Notes: generated by a model from the letters alone, not told the origin. 64,000 nt of DNA from Micromussa lordhowensis (GCA_964020085.1 CAXHUQ010001595.1:29397-93396); one strand, 5' to 3'; numbered from the stretch's first letter, positions 1 to 11,955 are shown. Made by a program: numbers and translations.

Positions 1-41
1 AATGGCACCAAAGCACTCCTGGGGTGGGTCCGGGTCCACAT

Positions 42-112
42 GCAAAGTTTCGGAGCTGCGCGACATCTCGCACTATGCTAACCAGCCCGTTTGCTAATTA
101 GCCGAACTTTGC
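42..112. repeat. Long-range inverted repeat within the A monomer
   Basis: GCAAAGTTTCGG (42-53) can pair with CCGAACTTTGC (102-112) with one bulged T, leaving a 48-base loop. TGCAAAGTT (41-49) is also a perfect 9-bp inverted match to AACTTTGCA (122-130). Inside the loop GCGA (60-63) can pair with TCGC (68-71) over a 4-base loop, and GCTG (55-58) with CAGC (83-86). The pairing is visible in the sequence; formation in vivo is untested. The R state C104 weakens the long stem. Confidence 0.6.
93..102. repeat. Perfect 10-bp palindrome GCTAATTAGC, one per A monomer
   Basis: GCTAATTAGC equals its own reverse complement and sits at bases 93-102 of nearly every A monomer in both subfamilies. B lacks it; the equivalent B stretch reads CGTTAGCC. 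One duplicated variant, at 9,411-9,420 and 13,749-13,758, breaks it to GGTATTTAGC. TAATTA is a core recognised by homeodomain-type proteins in general. No binding is shown here. Confidence 0.85.
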
Positions 113-134
113 GCGCGTCGCAACTTTGCAAACT

Positions 135-293
135 AATACCACCAAAGCACTCCCGGGGTCGGTCCGGGTCCAAATGCGAAGTATCGGAGGTGCGCGAAAT
201 CTCCCACTATGCTAATCAGCCCGCAGATCCCCAGGCGTGGCCGGCTGGCTGACTCGTTAGCCGAGCTTGACGCGTGTCGCAACTTGGCAAACT
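135..293 (+). repeat. Reference B monomer (159 bp)
   Basis: B aligns to A over its first 89 bases and again over its last 20 or so (18 of 20 identical, ending CAACTTGGCAAACT where A has CAACTTTGCAAACT). Between these lies a region about 25 bp longer than in A, roughly 224-248, including CAGATCCCCAGGCGTGG. The tail contains GGCT-N8-AGCC, a possible small hairpin at 246-261. This copy carries a private C-to-G change at 190. B is never found without a preceding A. Confidence 0.9.
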
Positions 294-586
294 AATGGCA
301 CCAAAGCACTCCTGGGGTGGGTCCGGGTCCACATGCAAAGTTTCGGAGTTGCGCGACATCTCGCACTATGCTAACCAGCCCGTTTGCTAATTAGCCGAAC
401 TTTGCGCGCGTCGCAACTTTGCAAACTAATACCACCAAAGCACTCCCGGGGTCGGTCCGGGTCCAAATGCGAAGTATCGGAGCTGCGCGAAATCTCCCAC
501 TATGCTAATCAGCCCGCAGATCCCCAGGCGTGGCCGGCTGGCTGACTCGTTAGCCGAGCTTGACGCGTGTCGCAACTTGGCAAACT

Positions 587-3500
587 AATGGCACCAAAGC
601 ACTCCTGGGGTGGGTCCGGGTCCACATGCAAAGTTTCGGAGCTGCGCGACATCTCGCACTATGCTAACCAGCCCGTTTGCTAATTAGCCGAACTTTGCGC
701 GCGTCGCAACTTTGCAAACTAATACCACCAAAGCACTCCCGGGGTCGGTCCGGGTCCAAATGCAAGTATCGGAGCTGCGCGAAATCTCCCACTATGCTAA
801 TCAGCCCGCAGATCCCCAGGCGTGGCCGGCTGGCTGACTCGTTAGCCGAGCTTGACGCGTGTCGCAACTTGGCAAACTAATGGCACCAAAGCACTCCTGG
901 GGTGGGTCCGGGTCCACATGCAAAGTTTCGGAGCTGCGCGACATCTCGCACTATGCTAACCAGCCCGTTTGCTAATTAGCCGAACTTTGCGCGCGTCGCA
1001 ACTTTGCAAACTAATACCACCAAAGCACTCCCGGGGTCGGTCCGGGTCCAAATGCGAAGTATCGGAGCTGCGCGAAATCTCCCACTATGCTAATCAGCCC
1101 GCAGATCCCCAGGCGTGGCCGGCTGGCTGACTCGTTAGCCGAGCTTGACGCGTGTCGCAACTTGGCAAACTAATGGCACCAAAGCACTCCTGGGGTGGGT
1201 CCGGGTCCACATGCAAAGTTTCGGAGCTGCGCGACATCTCGCACTATGCTAACCGGCCCGTTTGCTAATTAGCCGAACTTTGCGCGCGTCGCAACTTTGC
1301 AAACTAATACCACCAAAGCACTCCCGGGGTCGGTCCGGGTCCAAATGCGAAGTATCGGAGCTGCGCGAAATCTCCCACTATGCTAATCAGCCCGCAGATC
1401 CCCAGGCGTGGCCGGCTGGCTGACTCGTTAGCCGAGCTTGACGCGTGTCGCAACTTGGCAAACTAATGGCACCAAAGCACTCCTGGGGTGGGTCCGGGTC
1501 CACATGCAAAGTTTCGGAGCTGCGCGACATCTCGCACTATGCTAACCAGCCCGTTTGCTAATTAGCCGAACTTTGCGCGCGTCGCAACTTTGCAAACTAA
1601 TACCACCAAAGAACTCCCGGGGTCGGTCCGGGTCCAAATGCGAAGTATCGGAGCTGCGCGAAATCTCCCACTATGCTAATCAGCCCGCAGATCCCCAGGC
1701 GTGGCCGGCTGGCTGACTCGTTAGCCGAGCTTGACGCGTGTCGCAACTTGGCAAACTAATGGCACCAAAGCACTCCTGGGGTGGGTCCGGGTCCACATGC
1801 AAAGTTTCGGAGCTGCGCGACATCTCGCACTATGCTAACCAGCCCGTTTGCTAATTAGCCGAACTTTGCGCGCGTCGCAACTTTGCAAACTAATACCACC
1901 AAAGCACTCCCGGTGTCGGTCCGGGTCCAAATGCGAAGTATCGGAGCTGCGCGAAATCTCCCACTATGCTAATCAGCCCGCAGATCCCCAGGCGTGGCCG
2001 GCTGGCTGACTCGTTAGCCGAGCTTGACGCGTGTCGCAACTTGGCAAACTAATGGCACCAAAGCACTCCTGGGGTGGGTCCGGGTCCACATGCAAAGTTT
2101 CGGAGCTGCGCGACATCTCGCACTATGCTAACCAGCCCGTTTGCTAATTAGCCGAACTTTGCGCGCGTCGCAACTTTGCAAACTAATACCACCAAAGCAC
2201 TCCCGGGGTCGGTCCGGGTCCAAATGCGAAGTATCGGAGCTGCGCGAAATCTCCCACTATGCTAATCAGCCCGCAGATCCCCAGGCGTGGCCGGCTGGCT
2301 GACTCGTTAGCCGAGCTTGACGCGTGTCGCAACTTGGCAAACTAATGGCACCAAAGCACTCCTGGGGTGGGTCCGGGTCCACATGCAAAGTTTCGGAGCT
2401 GCGCGACATCTTGCACTATGCTAACCAGCCCGTTTGCTAATTAGCCGAACTTTGCGCTCGTCGCAACTTTGCAAACTAATACCACCAAAGCACTCCCGGG
2501 GTCGGTCCGGGTCCAAATGCGAAGTATCGGAGCTGCGCGAAATCTCCCACTATGCTAATCAGCCCGCAGATCCCCAGGCGTGGCCGGCTGGCTCACTCGT
2601 TAGCCGAGCTTGACGCGTGTCGCAACTTGGCAAACTAATGGCACCAAAGCACTCCTGGGGTGGGTCCGGGTCCACATGCAAAGTTTCGGAGCTGCGCGAC
2701 ATCTCGCACTATGCTAACCAGCCCGTTTGCTAATTAGCCAAACTTTGCGCGCGTCGCAACTTTGCAAACTAATACCACCAAAGCACTCCCGGGGTCGGTC
2801 CGGGTCCAAATGCGAAGTATCGGAGCTGCGCGAAATCTCCCACTATGCTAATCAGCCCGCAGATCCCCAGGCGTGGCCGGCTGGCTGACTCGTTAGCCGA
2901 GCTTGACGCGTGTCGCAACTTGGCAAACTAATGGCACCAAAGCACTCATGGGGTGGGTCCGGGTCCACATGCAAAGTTTCGGAGCTGCGCGACATCTCGC
3001 ACTATGCTAACCAGCCCGTTTGCTAATTAGCCGAACTTTGCGCGCGTCGCAACTTTGCAAACTAATACCACCAAAGCACTCCCGGGGTCGGTCCGGGTCC
3101 AAATGCGAAGTATCGGAGCTGCGCGAAATCTCCCACTATGCTAATCAGCCCGCAGATCCCCAGGCGTGGCCGGCTGGCTGACTCGTTAGCCGAGCTTGAC
3201 GCGTGTCGCAACTTGGCAAACTAATGGCACCAAAGCACTCCTGGGGTGGGTCCGGGTGCACATGCAAAGTTTCGGAGCTGCGCGACATCTCGCACTATGC
3301 TAACCAGCCCGTTTGCTAATTAGCCGAACTTTGCGCGCGTCGCAACTTTGCAAACTAATACCACCAAAGCACTCCCGGGGTCGGTCCGGGTCCAAATGCG
3401 AAGTATCGGAGCTGCGCGAAATCTCCCACTATGCTAATCAGCCCGCAGATCCCCAGGCGTGGCCGGCTGGCTGACTCGTTAGCCGAGCTTGACGAGTGTC

Positions 3501-3808
3501 GCAACTTGGCAAACTAATGGCACCAAAGCACTCCTGGGGTGGGTCCGGGTCCACATGCAAAGTTTCGGAGCTGCGCGACATCTCGCACTATGCTAACCAG
3601 CCCGTTTGCTAATTAGCCGAACTTTGCGCGCGTCGCAACTTTGCAAACTAATACCACCAAAGAACTCTCGGGGTCGGTCCGGGTCCAAATGCGAAGTATC
3701 GGAGCTGCGCGAAATCTCCCACTATGCTAATCAGCCCGCAGATCCCCAGGCGTGGCCGGCTGGCTGACTCGTTAGCCGAGCTTGACGCGTGTCGCAACTT
3801 GGCAAACT
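587..3808 (+). repeat. 11-dimer block, left copy of a long-range duplication (offset 49,107 bp)
   Basis: This block shares rare variants with 49,694-52,915 at a constant offset of 49,107 bp: the 1-bp deletion near 763, GAACTCCC near 1,610, C-to-T at 2,411 with GCGCTCG shortly after, C-to-A at 2,948, C-to-G at 3,258, C-to-A at 3,495 and GAACTCTCGG at 3,663-3,670. I found four private variants in this copy (near 1,257, 1,913, 2,594 and 2,739). The true block edges are uncertain by up to about one dimer; I rounded to dimer starts. Confidence 0.88.
721..878 (+). repeat. B monomer with 1-bp deletion (158 bp)
   Basis: One G is missing in AATGCAAGTATC near 763, where the consensus reads AATGCGAAGTATC. 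The same lesion recurs at 49,828-49,985 and is one marker of the long-range duplication. It shifts local frames and so creates chance open frames on both strands. Confidence 0.92.
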
Positions 3809-5273
3809 AATGGCACCAAAGCACTCCTGGGGTGGGTCCGGGTCCACATGCAAAGTTTCGGAGCTGCGCGACATCTCGCACTATGCTAACCAGCCCGTTT
3901 GCTAATTAGCCGAACTTTGCGCGCGTCGCAACTTTGCAAACTAATACCACCAAAGCACTCCCGGGGTCGGTCCGGGTCCAAATGCGAAGTATCGGAGCTG
4001 CGCGAAATCTCCCACTATGCTAATCAGCCCGCAGATCCCCAGGCGTGGCCGGCTGGCTGACTCGTTAGCCGAGCTTGACGCGTGTCGCAACTTGGCAAAC
4101 TAATGGCACCAAAGCACTCCTGGGGTGGGTCCGGGTCCACATGCAAAGTTTCGGAGCTGCGCGACATCTCGCACTATGCTAACCAGCCCGTTTGCTAATT
4201 AGCCGAACTTTGCGCGCGTCGCAACTTTGCAAACTAATACCACCAAAGCACTCCCGGGGTCGGTCCGGGTCCAAATGCGAAGTATCGGAGCTGCGCGAAA
4301 TCTCCCACTATGCTAATCAGCCCGCAGATCCCCAGGCGTGGCCGGCTGGCTGACTCGTTAGCCGAGCTTGACGCGTGTCGCAACTTGGCAAACTAATGGC
4401 ACCAAAGCACTCCTGGGGTGGGTCCGGGTCCACATGCAAAGTTTCGGAGCTGCGCGACATCTCGCACTATGCTAACCAGCCCGTTTGCTAATTAGCCGAA
4501 CTTTGCGCGCGTCGCAACTTTGCAAACTAATACCACCAAAGCACTCCCGGGGTCGGTCCGGGTCCAAATGCGAAGTATCGGAGCTGCGCGAAATCTCCCA
4601 CTATGCTAATCAGCCCGCAGATCCCCAGGCGTGGCCGGCTGGCTGACTCGTTAGCCGAGCTTGACGCGTGTTGCAACTTGGCAAACTAATGGCACCAAAG
4701 CACTCCTGGGGTGGGTCCGGGTCCACATGCAAAGTTTCGGAGCTGCGCGACATCTCGCACTATGCTAACCAGCCCGTTTGCTAATTAGCCGAACTTTGCG
4801 CGCGTCGCAACTTTGCAAACTAATACCACCAAAGCACTCCCGGGGTCGGTCCGGGTCCAAATGCGAAGTATCGGAGCTGCGCGAAATCTCCCACTATGCT
4901 AATCAGCCCGCAGATCCCCAGGCGTGGCCGGCTGGCTGACTCGTTAGCCGAGCTTGACGCGTGTCGCAACTTGGCAAACTAATGGCACCAAAGCACTCCT
5001 GGGGTGGGTCCGGGTCCACATGCAAAGTTTCGGAGCTGCGCGACATCTCGCACTATGCTAACCAGCCCGTTTGCTAATTAGCCGAACTTTGCGCGCGTCG
5101 CAACTTTGCAAACTAATACCACCAAAGCACTCCCGGGGTCGGTCCGGGTCCAAATGCGAAGTATCGGAGCTGCGCGAAATCTCCCACTATGCTAATCAGC
5201 CCGCAGATCCCCAGGCGTGGCCGGCTGGCTGACTCGTTAGCCGAGCTTGACGCGTGTCGCAACTTGGCAAACT

Positions 5274-7031
5274 AATGGCACCAAAGCACTCCTGGGGTGG
5301 GTCCGGGTCCACATGCAAAGTTTCGGAGCTGCGCGACATCTCGCACTATGCTAACCAGCCCGTTTGCTAATTAGCCGAACTTTGCGCGCGTCGCAACTTT
5401 GCAAACTAATACCACCAAAGCACTCCCGGGGTCGGTCCGGGTCCAAATGCGAAGTATCGGAGCTGCGCAAAATCTCCCACTATGCTAATCAGCCCGCAGA
5501 TCCCCAGGCGTGGCCGGCTGGCTGACTCGTTAGCCGAGCTTGACGCGTGTCGCAACTTGGCAAACTAATGGCACCAAAGCACTCCTGGGGTGGGTCCGGG
5601 TCCACATGCAAAGTTTCGGAGCTGCGCGACATCTCGCACTATGCTAACCAGCCCGTTTGCTAATTAGCCGAACTTTGCGCGCGTCGCAACTTTGCAAACT
5701 AATACCACCAAAGCACTCCCGGGGTCGGTCCGGGTCCAAATGCGAAGTATCGGAGCTGCGCGAAATCTCCCACTATGCTAATCAGCCCGCAGATCCCCAG
5801 GCGTGGCCGGCTGGCTGACTCGTTAGCCGAGCTTGACGCGTGTCGCAACTTGGCAAACTAATGGCACCAAAGCACTCCTGGGGTGGGTCCGGGTCCACAT
5901 GCAAAGTTTCGGAGCTGCGCGACATCTCGCACTATGCTAACCAGCCCGTTTGCTAATTAGCCGAACTTTGCGCGCGTCGCAACTTTGCAAACTAATACCA
6001 CCAAAGCACTCCCGGGGTCGGTCCGGGTCCAAATGCGAAGTATCGGAGCTGCGCGAAATCTCCCACTATGCTAATCAGCCCGCAGATCCCCAGGCGTGGC
6101 CGGCTGGCTGACTCGTTAGCCGAGCTTGACGCGTGTCGCAACTTGGCAAACTAATGGCACCAAAGCACTCCTGGGGTGGGTCCGGGTCCACATGCAAAGT
6201 TTCGGAGCTGCGCGACATCTCGCACTATGCTAACCAGCCCGTTTGCTAATTAGCCGAACTTTGCGCGCGTCGCAACTTTGCAAACTAATACCACCAAAGC
6301 ACTCCCGGGGTCGGTCCGGGTCCAAATGCGAAGTATCGGAGCTGCGCAAAATCTCCCACTATGCTAATCAGCCCGCAGATCCCCAGGCGTGGCCGGCTGG
6401 CTGACTCGTTAGCCGAGCTTGACGCGTGTCGCAACTTGGCAAACTAATGGCACCAAAGCACTCCTGGGGTGGGTCCGGGTCCACATGCAAAGTTTCGGAG
6501 CTGCGCGACATCTCGCACTATGCTAACCAGCCCGTTTGCTAATTAGCCGAACTTTGCGCGCGTCGCAACTTTGCAAACTAATACCACCAAAGCACTCCCG
6601 GGGTCGGTCCGGGTCCAAATGCGAAGTATCGGAGCTGCGCGAAATCTCCCACTATGCTAATCAGCCCGCAGATCCCCAGGCGTGGCCGGCTGGCTGACTC
6701 GTTAGCCGAGCTTGACGCGTGTCGCAACTTGGCAAACTAATGGCACCAAAGCACTCCTGGGGTGGGTCCGGGTCCACATGCAAAGTTTCGGAGCTGCGCG
6801 ACATCTCGCACTATGCTAACCAGCCCGTTTGCTAATTAGCCGAACTTTGCGCGCGTCGCAACTTTGCAAACTAATACCACCAAAGCACTCCCGGGGTCGG
6901 TCCGGGTCCAAATGCGAAGTATCGGAGCTGCGCGAAATCTCCCACTATGCTAATCAGCCCGCAGATCCCCAGGCGTGGCCGGCTGGCTGACTCGTTAGCC
7001 GAGCTTGATGCGTGTCGCAACTTGGCAAACT
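5274..7031 (+). repeat. Probable 3-dimer (879-bp) tandem duplication
   Basis: The variant GCGCAAAATCTCCC occurs at 5,469 and again exactly 879 bp later at 6,348, in dimers starting at 5,274 and 6,153. Only one marker supports the pairing and it is a CpG transition, so two independent mutations are possible. Confidence 0.4.
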
Positions 7032-7910
7032 AATGGCACCAAAGCACTCCTGGGGTGGGTCCGGGTCCACATGCAAAGTTTCGGAGCTGCGCGACATCTC
7101 GCACTATGCTAACCAGCCCGTTTGCTAATTAGCCGAACTTTGCGCGCGTCGCAACTTTGCAAACTAATACCACCAAAGCACTCCCGGGGTCGGTCCGGGT
7201 CCAAATGCGAAGTATCGGAGCTGCGCGAAATCTCCCACTATGCTAATCAGCCCGCAGATCCCCAGGCGTGGCCGGCTGGCTGACTCGTTAGCCGAGCTTG
7301 ACGCGTGTTGCAACTTGGCAAACTAATGGCACCAAAGCACTCCTGGGGTGGGTCCGGGTCCACATGCAAAGTTTCGGAGCTGCGCGACATCTCGCACTAT
7401 GCTAACCAGCCCGTTTGCTAATTAGCCGAACTTTGCGCGCGTCGCAACTTTGCAAACTAATACCACCAAAGCACTCCCGGGGTCGGTCCGGGTCCAAATG
7501 CGAAGTATCGGAGCTGCGCGAAATCTCCCACTATGCTAATCAGCCCGCAGATCCCCAGGCGTGGCCGGCTGGCTGACTCGTTAGCCGAGCTTGACGCGTG
7601 TCGCAACTTGGCAAACTAATGGCACCAAAGCACTCCTGGGGTGGGTCCGGGTCCACATGCAAAGTTTCGGAGCTGCGCGACATCTCGCACTATGCTAACC
7701 AGCCCGTTTGCTAATTAGCCGAACTTTGCGCGCGTCGCAACTTTGCAAACTAATACCACCAAAGCACTCCCGGGGTCGGTCCGGGTCCAAATGCGAAGTA
7801 TCGGAGCTGCGCGAAATCTCCCACTATGCTAATCAGCCCGCAGATCCCCAGGCGTGGCCGGCTGGCTGACTCGTTAGCCGAGCTTGACGCGTGTCGCAAC
7901 TTGGCAAACT

Positions 7911-10900
7911 AATGGCACCAAAGCACTCCTGGGGTGGGTCCGGGTCCACATGCAAAGTTTCGGAGCTGCGCGACACCTCGCACTATGCTAACCAGCCCGT
8001 TTGCTAATTAGCCGAACTTTGCGCGCGTCGCAACTTTGCAAACTAATACCACCAAAGCACTCCCGGGGTCGGTCCGGGTCCAAATGCGAAGTATCGGAGC
8101 TGCGCGAAATCTCCCACTATGCTATGCAACTTGCAACTTGGCAAACTAATGGCACCAAAGCACTCCTGGGGTGGGTCCGGGTCCACATGCAAAGTTTCGG
8201 AGCTGCGCGACATCTCGCACTATGCTAACCAGCCCGTTTGCTAATTAGCCGAACTTTGCGCGCGTCGCAACTTTGCAAACTAATACCACCAAAGCACTCC
8301 CGGGGTCGGTCCGGGTCCAAATGCGAAGTATCGGAGCTGCGCGAAATCTCCCACTATGCTAATCAGCCCGCAGATCCCCAGGCGTGGCCGGCTGGCTGAC
8401 TCGTTAGCCGAGCTTGATGCGTGTCGCAACTTGGCAAACTAATGGCACCAAAGCACTCCTGGGGTGGGTCCGGGTCCACATGCAAAGTTTCGGAGCTGCG
8501 CGACATCTCGCACTATGCTAACCAGCCCGTTTGCTAATTAGCCGAACTTTGCGCGCGTCGCAACTTTGCAAACTAATACCACCAAAGCACTCCCGGGGTC
8601 GGTCCGGGTCCAAATGCGAAGTATCGGAGCTGCGCGAAATCTCCCACTATGCTAATCAGCCCGCAGATCCCCAGGCGTGGCCGGCTGGCTGACTCGTTAG
8701 CCGAGCTTGACGCGTGTTGCAACTTGGCAAACTAATGGCACCAAAGCACTCCTGGGGTGGGTCCGGGTCCACATGCAAAGTTTCGGAGCTGCGCGACATC
8801 TCGCACTATGCTAACCAGCCCGTTTGCTAATTAGCCGAATTTTGCGCGCGTCGCAACTTTGCAAACTAATACCACCAAAGCACTCCCGGGGTCGGTCCGG
8901 GTCCAAATGCGAAGTATCGGAGCTGCGCGAAATCTCCCACTATGCTAATCAGCCCGCAGATCCCCAGGCGTGGCCGGCTGGCTGACTCGTTAGCCGAGCT
9001 TGACGCGTGTCGCAACTTGGCAAACTAATGGCACCAAAGCACTCCTGGGGTGGGTCCGGGTCCACATGCAAAGTTTCGGAGCTGCGCGACATCTCGCACT
9101 ATGCTAACCAGCCCGTTTGCTAATTAGCCGAACTTTGCGCGCGTCGCAACTTTGCAAACTAATACCACCAAAGCACTCCCGGGGTCGGTCCGGGTCCAAA
9201 TGCGAAGTATCGGAGCTGCGCGAAATCTCCCACTATGCTAATCAGCCCGCAGATCCCCAGGCGTGGCCGGCTGGCTGACTCGTTAGCCGAGCTTGACGCG
9301 TGTCGCAACTTGGCAAACTAATGGCACCAAAGCACTCCTAAGGTGGGTCCGGGTCCACATGCAAAGTTTCGGAGCTGCGCGACATCTCGCACTATGCTAA
9401 CCAGCCCGTTTGGTATTTAGCCGAACTTTGCGCGCGTCGCAACTTTGCAAACTAATACCACCAAAGCACTCCCGGGGTCGGTCCGGGTCCAAATGCGAAG
9501 TATCGGAGCTGCGCGAAATCTCCCACTATGCTAATCAGCCCGCAGATCCCCAGGCGTGGCCGGCTGGCTGACTCGTTAGCCGAGCTTGACGCGTGTCGCA
9601 ACTTGGCAAACTAATGGCACCAAAGCACTCCTGGGGTGGGTCCGGGTCCACATGCAAAGTTTCGGAGCTGCGCGACATCTCGCACTATGCTAACCAGCCC
9701 GTTTGCTAATTAGCCGAACTTTGCGCGCGTCGCAACTTTGCAAACTAATACCACCAAAGCACTCCCGGGGTCGGTCCGGGTCCAAATGCGAAGTATCGGA
9801 GCTGCGCGAAATCTCCCACTATGCTAATCAGCCCGCAGATCCCCAGGCGTGGCCGGCTGGCTGACTCGTTAGCCGAGCTTGACGCGTGTCGCAACTTGGC
9901 AAACTAATGGCACCAAAGCACTCCTGGGGTGGGTCCGGGTCCACATGCAAAGTTTCGGAGCTGCGCGACATCTCGCACTATGCTAACCAGCCCGTTTGCT
10001 AATTAGCCGAACTTTGTGCGCGTCGCAACTTTGCAAACTAATACTACCAAAGCACTCCCGGGGTCGGTCCGGGTCCAAATGGGAAGTATCGGAGCTGCGC
10101 GAAATCTCCCACTATGCTAATCAGCCCGCAGATCCCCAGGCGTGGCCGGCTGGCTGACCCGTTAGCCGAGCTTGACGCGTGTCGCAACTTGGCAAACTAA
10201 TGGCACCAAAGCACTCCTGGGGTGGGTCCGGGTCCACATGCAAAGTTTCGGAGCTGCGCGACATCTCGCACTATGCTAACCAGCCCGTTTGCTAATTAGC
10301 CGAACTTTGCGCGCGTCGCAACTTTGCAAACTAATACCACCAAAGCACTCCCGGGGTCGGTCCGGGTCCAAATGCGAAGTATCGGAGCTGCGCGAAATCT
10401 CCCACTATGCTAATCAGCCCGCAGATCCCCAGGCGTGGCCGGCTGGCTGACTCGTTAGCCGAGCTTGACGCGTGTCGCAACTTGGCAAACTAATGGCACC
10501 AAAGCACTCCTGGGGTGGGTCCGGGTCCACATGCAAAGTTTCGGAGCTGCGCGACATCTCGCACTATGCTAACCAGCCCGTTTGCTAATTAGCCGAACTT
10601 TGCGCGCGTCGCAACTTTGCAAACTAATACCACCAAAGCACTCCCGGGGTCGGTCCGGGTCCAAATGCGAAGTATCGGAGCTGCGCGAAATCTCCCACTA
10701 TGCTAATCAGCCCGCAGATCCCCAGGCGTGGCCGGCTGGCTGACTCGTTAGCCGAGCTTGACGCGTGTCGCAACTTGGCAAACTAATGGCACCAAAGCAC
10801 TCCTGGGGTGGGTCCGGGTCCACATGCAAAGTTTCGGAGCTGCGCGACATCTCGCACTATGCTAACCAGCCCGTTTGCTAATTAGCCGAACTTTGCGCGC

Positions 10901-11955
10901 GTCGCAACTTTGCAAACTAATACCACCAAAGCACTCCCGGGGTCGGTCCGGGTCCAAATGCGAAGTATCGGAGCTGCGCGAAATCTCCCACTATGCTAAT
11001 CAGCCCGCAGATCCCCAGGCGTGGCTGGCTGGCTGACTCGTTAGCCGAGCTTGACGCGTGTCACAACTTGGCAAACTAATGGCACCAAAGCACTCCTGGG
11101 GTGGGTCCGGGTCCACATGCAAAGTTTCGGAGCTGCGCGACATCTCGCACTATGCTAACCAGCCCGTTTGCTAATTAGCCGAACTTTGCGCGCGTCGCAA
11201 CTTTGCAAACTAATACCACCAAAGCACTCCCGGGTCGGTCCGGGTCCAAATGCCAAGTATCGGAGCTGCGCGAAATCTCCCACTATGCTAATCAGCCCAC
11301 AGATCCCCAGGCGTGGCCGGCTGGCTGACTCGTTAGCCGAGCTTGACGCGTGTCGCAACTTGGCAAACTAATGGCACCAAAGCACTCCTGGGGTGGGTCC
11401 GGGTCCACGTGCAAAGTTTCGGAGCTGCGCGACATCTCGCACTATGCTAACCAGCCCGTTTGCTAATTAGCCGAACTTTGCGCGCGTCGCAACTTTGCAA
11501 ACTAATACCACCAAAGCACTCCCGGGGTCGGTCCGGGTCCAAATGCGAAGTATCGGAGCTGCGCGAAATCTCCCACTATGCTAATCAGCCCGCAGATCCC
11601 CAGGCGTGGCCGGCTGGCTGACTCGTTAGCCGAGCTTGACGCGTGTCGCAACTTGGCAAACTAATGGCACCAAAGCACTCCTGGGGTGGGTCCGGGTCCA
11701 CGTGCAAAGTTTCGGAGCTGCGCGACATCTCGCACTATGCTAACCAGCCCGTTTGCTAATTAGCCGAACTTTGCGCGCGTCGCAACTTTGCAAACTAATA
11801 CCACCAAAGCACTCCCGGGGTCGGTCCGGGTCCAAATGCGAAGTATCGGAGCTGCGCGAAATCTCCCACTATGCTAATCAGCCCGCAGATCCCCAGGCGT
11901 GGCCGGCTGGCTGACTCGTTAGCCGAGCTTGACGCGTGTCGCAACTTGGCAAACT
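7911..11955 (+). repeat. 14-dimer segmental block, first copy (4,045 bp)
   Basis: Marker order in this copy is CGACACCTCG near 7,976; truncated B at 8,045-8,147; GATGCG at 8,418; GTTGCAAC near 8,718; GAATTTTG near 8,840; CCTAAGG near 9,340 with GGTATTTAG at 9,412-9,420; GTGCGCG at 10,017 with ACTACC near 10,044, ATGGGAAG near 10,082 and GACCCG near 10,158; GGCTGGCTGG at 11,024-11,033 with TCACAAC at 11,061; a 1-bp deletion plus GCCAAG in the B at 11,212-11,369; CACGTGC near 11,409 and again near 11,701. The same order follows in the adjoining copy, so this is a tandem duplication. Confidence 0.93.
8045..8147 (+). repeat. Truncated B monomer (103 bp) with filler at the junction
   Basis: B is normal for 80 bases to CACTATGCTA. 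It then continues TGCAACTTGCAACTTGG into the normal end of the monomer. About 64 bp of the second half are replaced by an 8-base filler, TGCAACTT, that repeats the adjacent GCAACTT, for a net loss of 56 bp. All of the B-specific insertion is lost. A filler copied from the flank resembles templated end joining; that mechanism is inferred. Confidence 0.93.

Larger units (their letters stand above)
1..134 (+). repeat. Reference A monomer (134 bp)
   Basis: The first dimer is used as the coordinate reference. A is about 89% identical to B over its first 89 bases; my ten differences are at 4, 5, 20, 26, 39, 44, 49, 64, 70 and 82. It then has its own 45-bp tail containing GCTAATTAGC and a GCGCGCG run. 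Two short stretches, GCTAACCAGCCCG (77-89) and GCTAATTAGCCGA (93-105), resemble each other with a 16-bp shift, which suggests an old internal duplication. A is rich in CpG: about 11 in 134 bp. Confidence 0.9.

Noticed and set aside
21..34. G-quadruplex in GGGGTGGGTCCGGG
   Set aside because: There are only three G-runs of three or more, with no fourth nearby. R disrupts the second run. A two-tier structure cannot be excluded but is not supported.
1..134. CENP-B box (NTTCGNNNNANNCGGGN) in the monomers
   Set aside because: TTCG occurs at 49-52, but neither the downstream A nor CGGG is in place. I found no match in the opposite orientation or in B.
664..880. 67-aa open frames on both strands near 664-880, with identical copies near 49,771-49,987 and similar ones near 11,155 and 15,493
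   Set aside because: They exist only where a 1-bp deletion shifts frame between monomers. They overlap on opposite strands and have no ribosome-site or family signal. They are satellite DNA, not genes.
8001..8228. 75-aa open frame, repeated at 12,046-12,273
   Set aside because: It is created by the 56-bp net deletion in the truncated B monomer joining two frames. It is present twice because the block duplicated; no coding evidence.
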